Of a stretch of 64,000 nucleotides of DNA, positions 63,223 to 64,000 are shown piece after piece; within the stretch, counting starts at the first letter, position 1, and every line of letters starts with the position of its first letter. The position numbers and the translations under genes are program-made. The notes under the pieces were generated by a model, which worked only from the letters and a program-made list of their open reading frames with translations, was not told where the DNA came from and ran no database searches. The DNA is from SAR324 cluster bacterium. Its GTDB lineage: Bacteria; SAR324; NAC60-12. The stretch is taken from assembly GCA_015232315.1 (NCBI GenBank), contig JADFZZ010000018.1, forward strand, positions 1 to 64,000, given 5' to 3'.

Positions 63223-63483
63223 TTATGCGGATGGAACAGAAGTCTTTATGTGATCAACAGCATGTAATGGCGCATGGTCCCCTTTAAGCAGGTGATCTAT
63301 GGCCGAATAAACCAACCGTTGCCGGTTCAACAGATTTTTTCCGTTAAACGCAGGCGATTCAATATCAATGCTGACATGGTTTCCATTGGAGGTGACATGA
63401 ACTGTTGACTCAGGAATGGATTGTTCCAGCGTTTCCTTCACAATGATATCCAATGATTTACTACTCCAATGTAGATGTTCCAT
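63223..63483 (-). CDS. BolA-family protein
   Basis: The ATG at 63483 with AAGGAA upstream gives 86 residues; an in-frame start at 63525 would overlap the upstream gene and lacks a site. The family pattern is SIDIESPAFNGKNLLNRQRLVY, followed by AVDHIKT. BolA proteins work with monothiol glutaredoxins in iron-sulfur cluster transfer. It lies 32 bases after the A-type carrier in the same direction, in agreement with that role. Confidence 0.85.
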   Translation of the reverse strand: MEHLHWSSKSLDIIVKETLEQSIPESTVHVTSNGNHVSIDIESPAFNGKNLLNRQRLVYSAIDHLLKGDHAPLHAVDHIKTSVPSA

Positions 63484-63515
63484 AGCGATTCCTTCAATGA
63501 GAAACAAGTGTAAAT

Positions 63516-63887
63516 TTACAACCACTGTGGTTTGAAACCATCATCAGTCTGTTCAGGTTGATCAAGCATGAAAGAGGTTTTGCAACCACAGGAACCTTTG
63601 GCTTTGGGATTATTGAATTTCAGACCACGGTCCGTCAGACCATAACCCCAATCAATTTCAGTGCCATCCACATAAAGGTGGCTTTTTTTGTCTACAAGGA
63701 TTCCAATTCCCTGTGATTCAAACTCGAGATCAAATTTACTTTTCTTGGAATCAAAATCCAGTGTGTAGGTGAACCCCGCACAGCCTCCGCCTTTCACACC
63801 AACCCGAAGTTTGACCTCATGCTCCACATTTTGCTCCTGCATGATTTTCTGGAGTTCTTTTGCTGCGTTTTCTGTGAGTTTAACCAT
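63516..63887 (-). CDS. A-type iron-sulfur carrier (IscA/ErpA, HesB family)
   Basis: 123 residues with the three conserved cysteines in VGVKGGGCAGFTY and KGSCGCKTSF. It carries Fe-S clusters from the scaffold to apoproteins. The N-terminal LTENAAKELQKIM helix is typical. IscA and ErpA cannot be told apart by sequence here. It is between the ferredoxin (8 bases upstream) and the BolA gene, the tail of an isc-like operon. Confidence 0.95.
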   Translation of the reverse strand: MVKLTENAAKELQKIMQEQNVEHEVKLRVGVKGGGCAGFTYTLDFDSKKSKFDLEFESQGIGILVDKKSHLYVDGTEIDWGYGLTDRGLKFNNPKAKGSCGCKTSFMLDQPEQTDDGFKPQWL

Positions 63888-63895
63888 AAATTCCT

Positions 63896-64000
63896 TTAAT
63901 GAGGCGTTTCACTGACAAGATTACGGTTCCAACCCGGTATTTCAATTACAATATCCTGAGAACCATCAGGAATGCACTGACAGGCCAGACGCGAGTCTCT
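63896..64000 (-). CDS. fdx: [2Fe-2S] ferredoxin, C-terminal end (partial)
   Basis: The window has only the last 34 codons. They read DSRLACQCIPDGSQDIVIEI and end GWNRNLVSETPH. The RLACQ motif with its last cluster cysteine and the hydrophobic IVIEIP strand are typical of adrenodoxin-like Isc ferredoxins, which feed electrons into cluster assembly. The A-type carrier starts eight bases after its stop. The N-terminal part with the other three cysteines is outside. Confidence 0.85.
   Translation of the reverse strand, partial: RDSRLACQCIPDGSQDIVIEIPGWNRNLVSETPH

Noticed and set aside
63484-63525. Upstream start of the BolA gene (MVVNLHLF)
   Set aside because: It overlaps the IscA/ErpA gene and lacks a ribosome binding site, while the ATG at 63483 has one and matches usual BolA length.

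Overview
The window looks like the chromosome of a Gram-negative, free-living bacterium. Evidence is an outer-membrane beta-barrel, several lipoprotein signals, a Tat-exported molybdoenzyme, gyrA with a GyrA-box and an Isc-type ferredoxin/A-type carrier/BolA tail. The richness in very large sensor proteins (kinase-AAA-GAF hybrids, multi-GAF cyclases) and the many small inverted-repeat elements fit a deltaproteobacterial or SAR324-like lineage. That placement is a guess from gene style, not from a marker gene. No rRNA, tRNA or CRISPR array was seen.

Layout. 1-11.8 kb is a signalling locus: a leftward operon (beta-barrel, FecR protein, FGE-sulfatase-domain lipoprotein, GAF histidine kinase, then a gene running off the left edge) faces a rightward CHASE2-PAS histidine kinase, followed by a receiver-histidine kinase. 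12.3-14.3 kb is thiC under a TPP riboswitch. 14.6-20.2 kb is an 1858-residue adenylate/guanylate cyclase with three tandem copies of a 7TM sensor module and four GAF-like domains. 20.5-26.0 kb is a compact sulfur operon: PsrABC-like molybdoenzyme, two half-size YeeE/YedE transporters and a membrane-anchored rhodanese-like protein without the catalytic cysteine. 27.4-33.5 kb is a 1999-residue Ser/Thr kinase-AAA-GAF-HPt-HATPase hybrid. 33.8-38.9 kb holds a PMCA-type calcium ATPase, leucyl aminopeptidase and a DUF4160/DUF2442 pair. 39.2-41.1 kb is an acyl-CoA dehydrogenase.

41.3-42.1 kb is a graveyard with the C-terminal end of a nitrate-type ABC ATPase and the 3' end of a group II intron. 42.1-45.9 kb is a tightly coupled operon (unknown TerB-like protein, RNase HI, DUF4080 radical SAM protein, transglutaminase-like protein). 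46.0-48.8 kb is a second CheA-like sensor with a 7TMR-DISM input. 48.9-51.7 kb has an unknown anchored protein and a lipase-like lipoprotein. 52.0-54.9 kb is a periplasmic binding protein translationally coupled to a HAMP cyclase. 55.7-56.9 kb is a CheZ-like phosphatase with a long N-terminal extension. 57.0-64.0 kb carries gyrA, a cyclophilin, an 848-residue alpha/beta hydrolase, BolA, an A-type iron-sulfur carrier and the end of a [2Fe-2S] ferredoxin.

Three themes connect the genes. The first is second-messenger and phosphorelay sensing: two cyclases share a C-terminal tail, two histidine kinases share an expanded dimerisation region, two giant sensors share a CheA-like HPt/HATPase core, and a CheZ homologue is present, while no free CheY or DNA-binding response regulator lies in the window. 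The second is sulfur metabolism in one operon. The third is a set of non-autonomous inverted-repeat elements whose insertion histories can be read directly from target duplications, including two different elements at the same octamer and one element nested in another.
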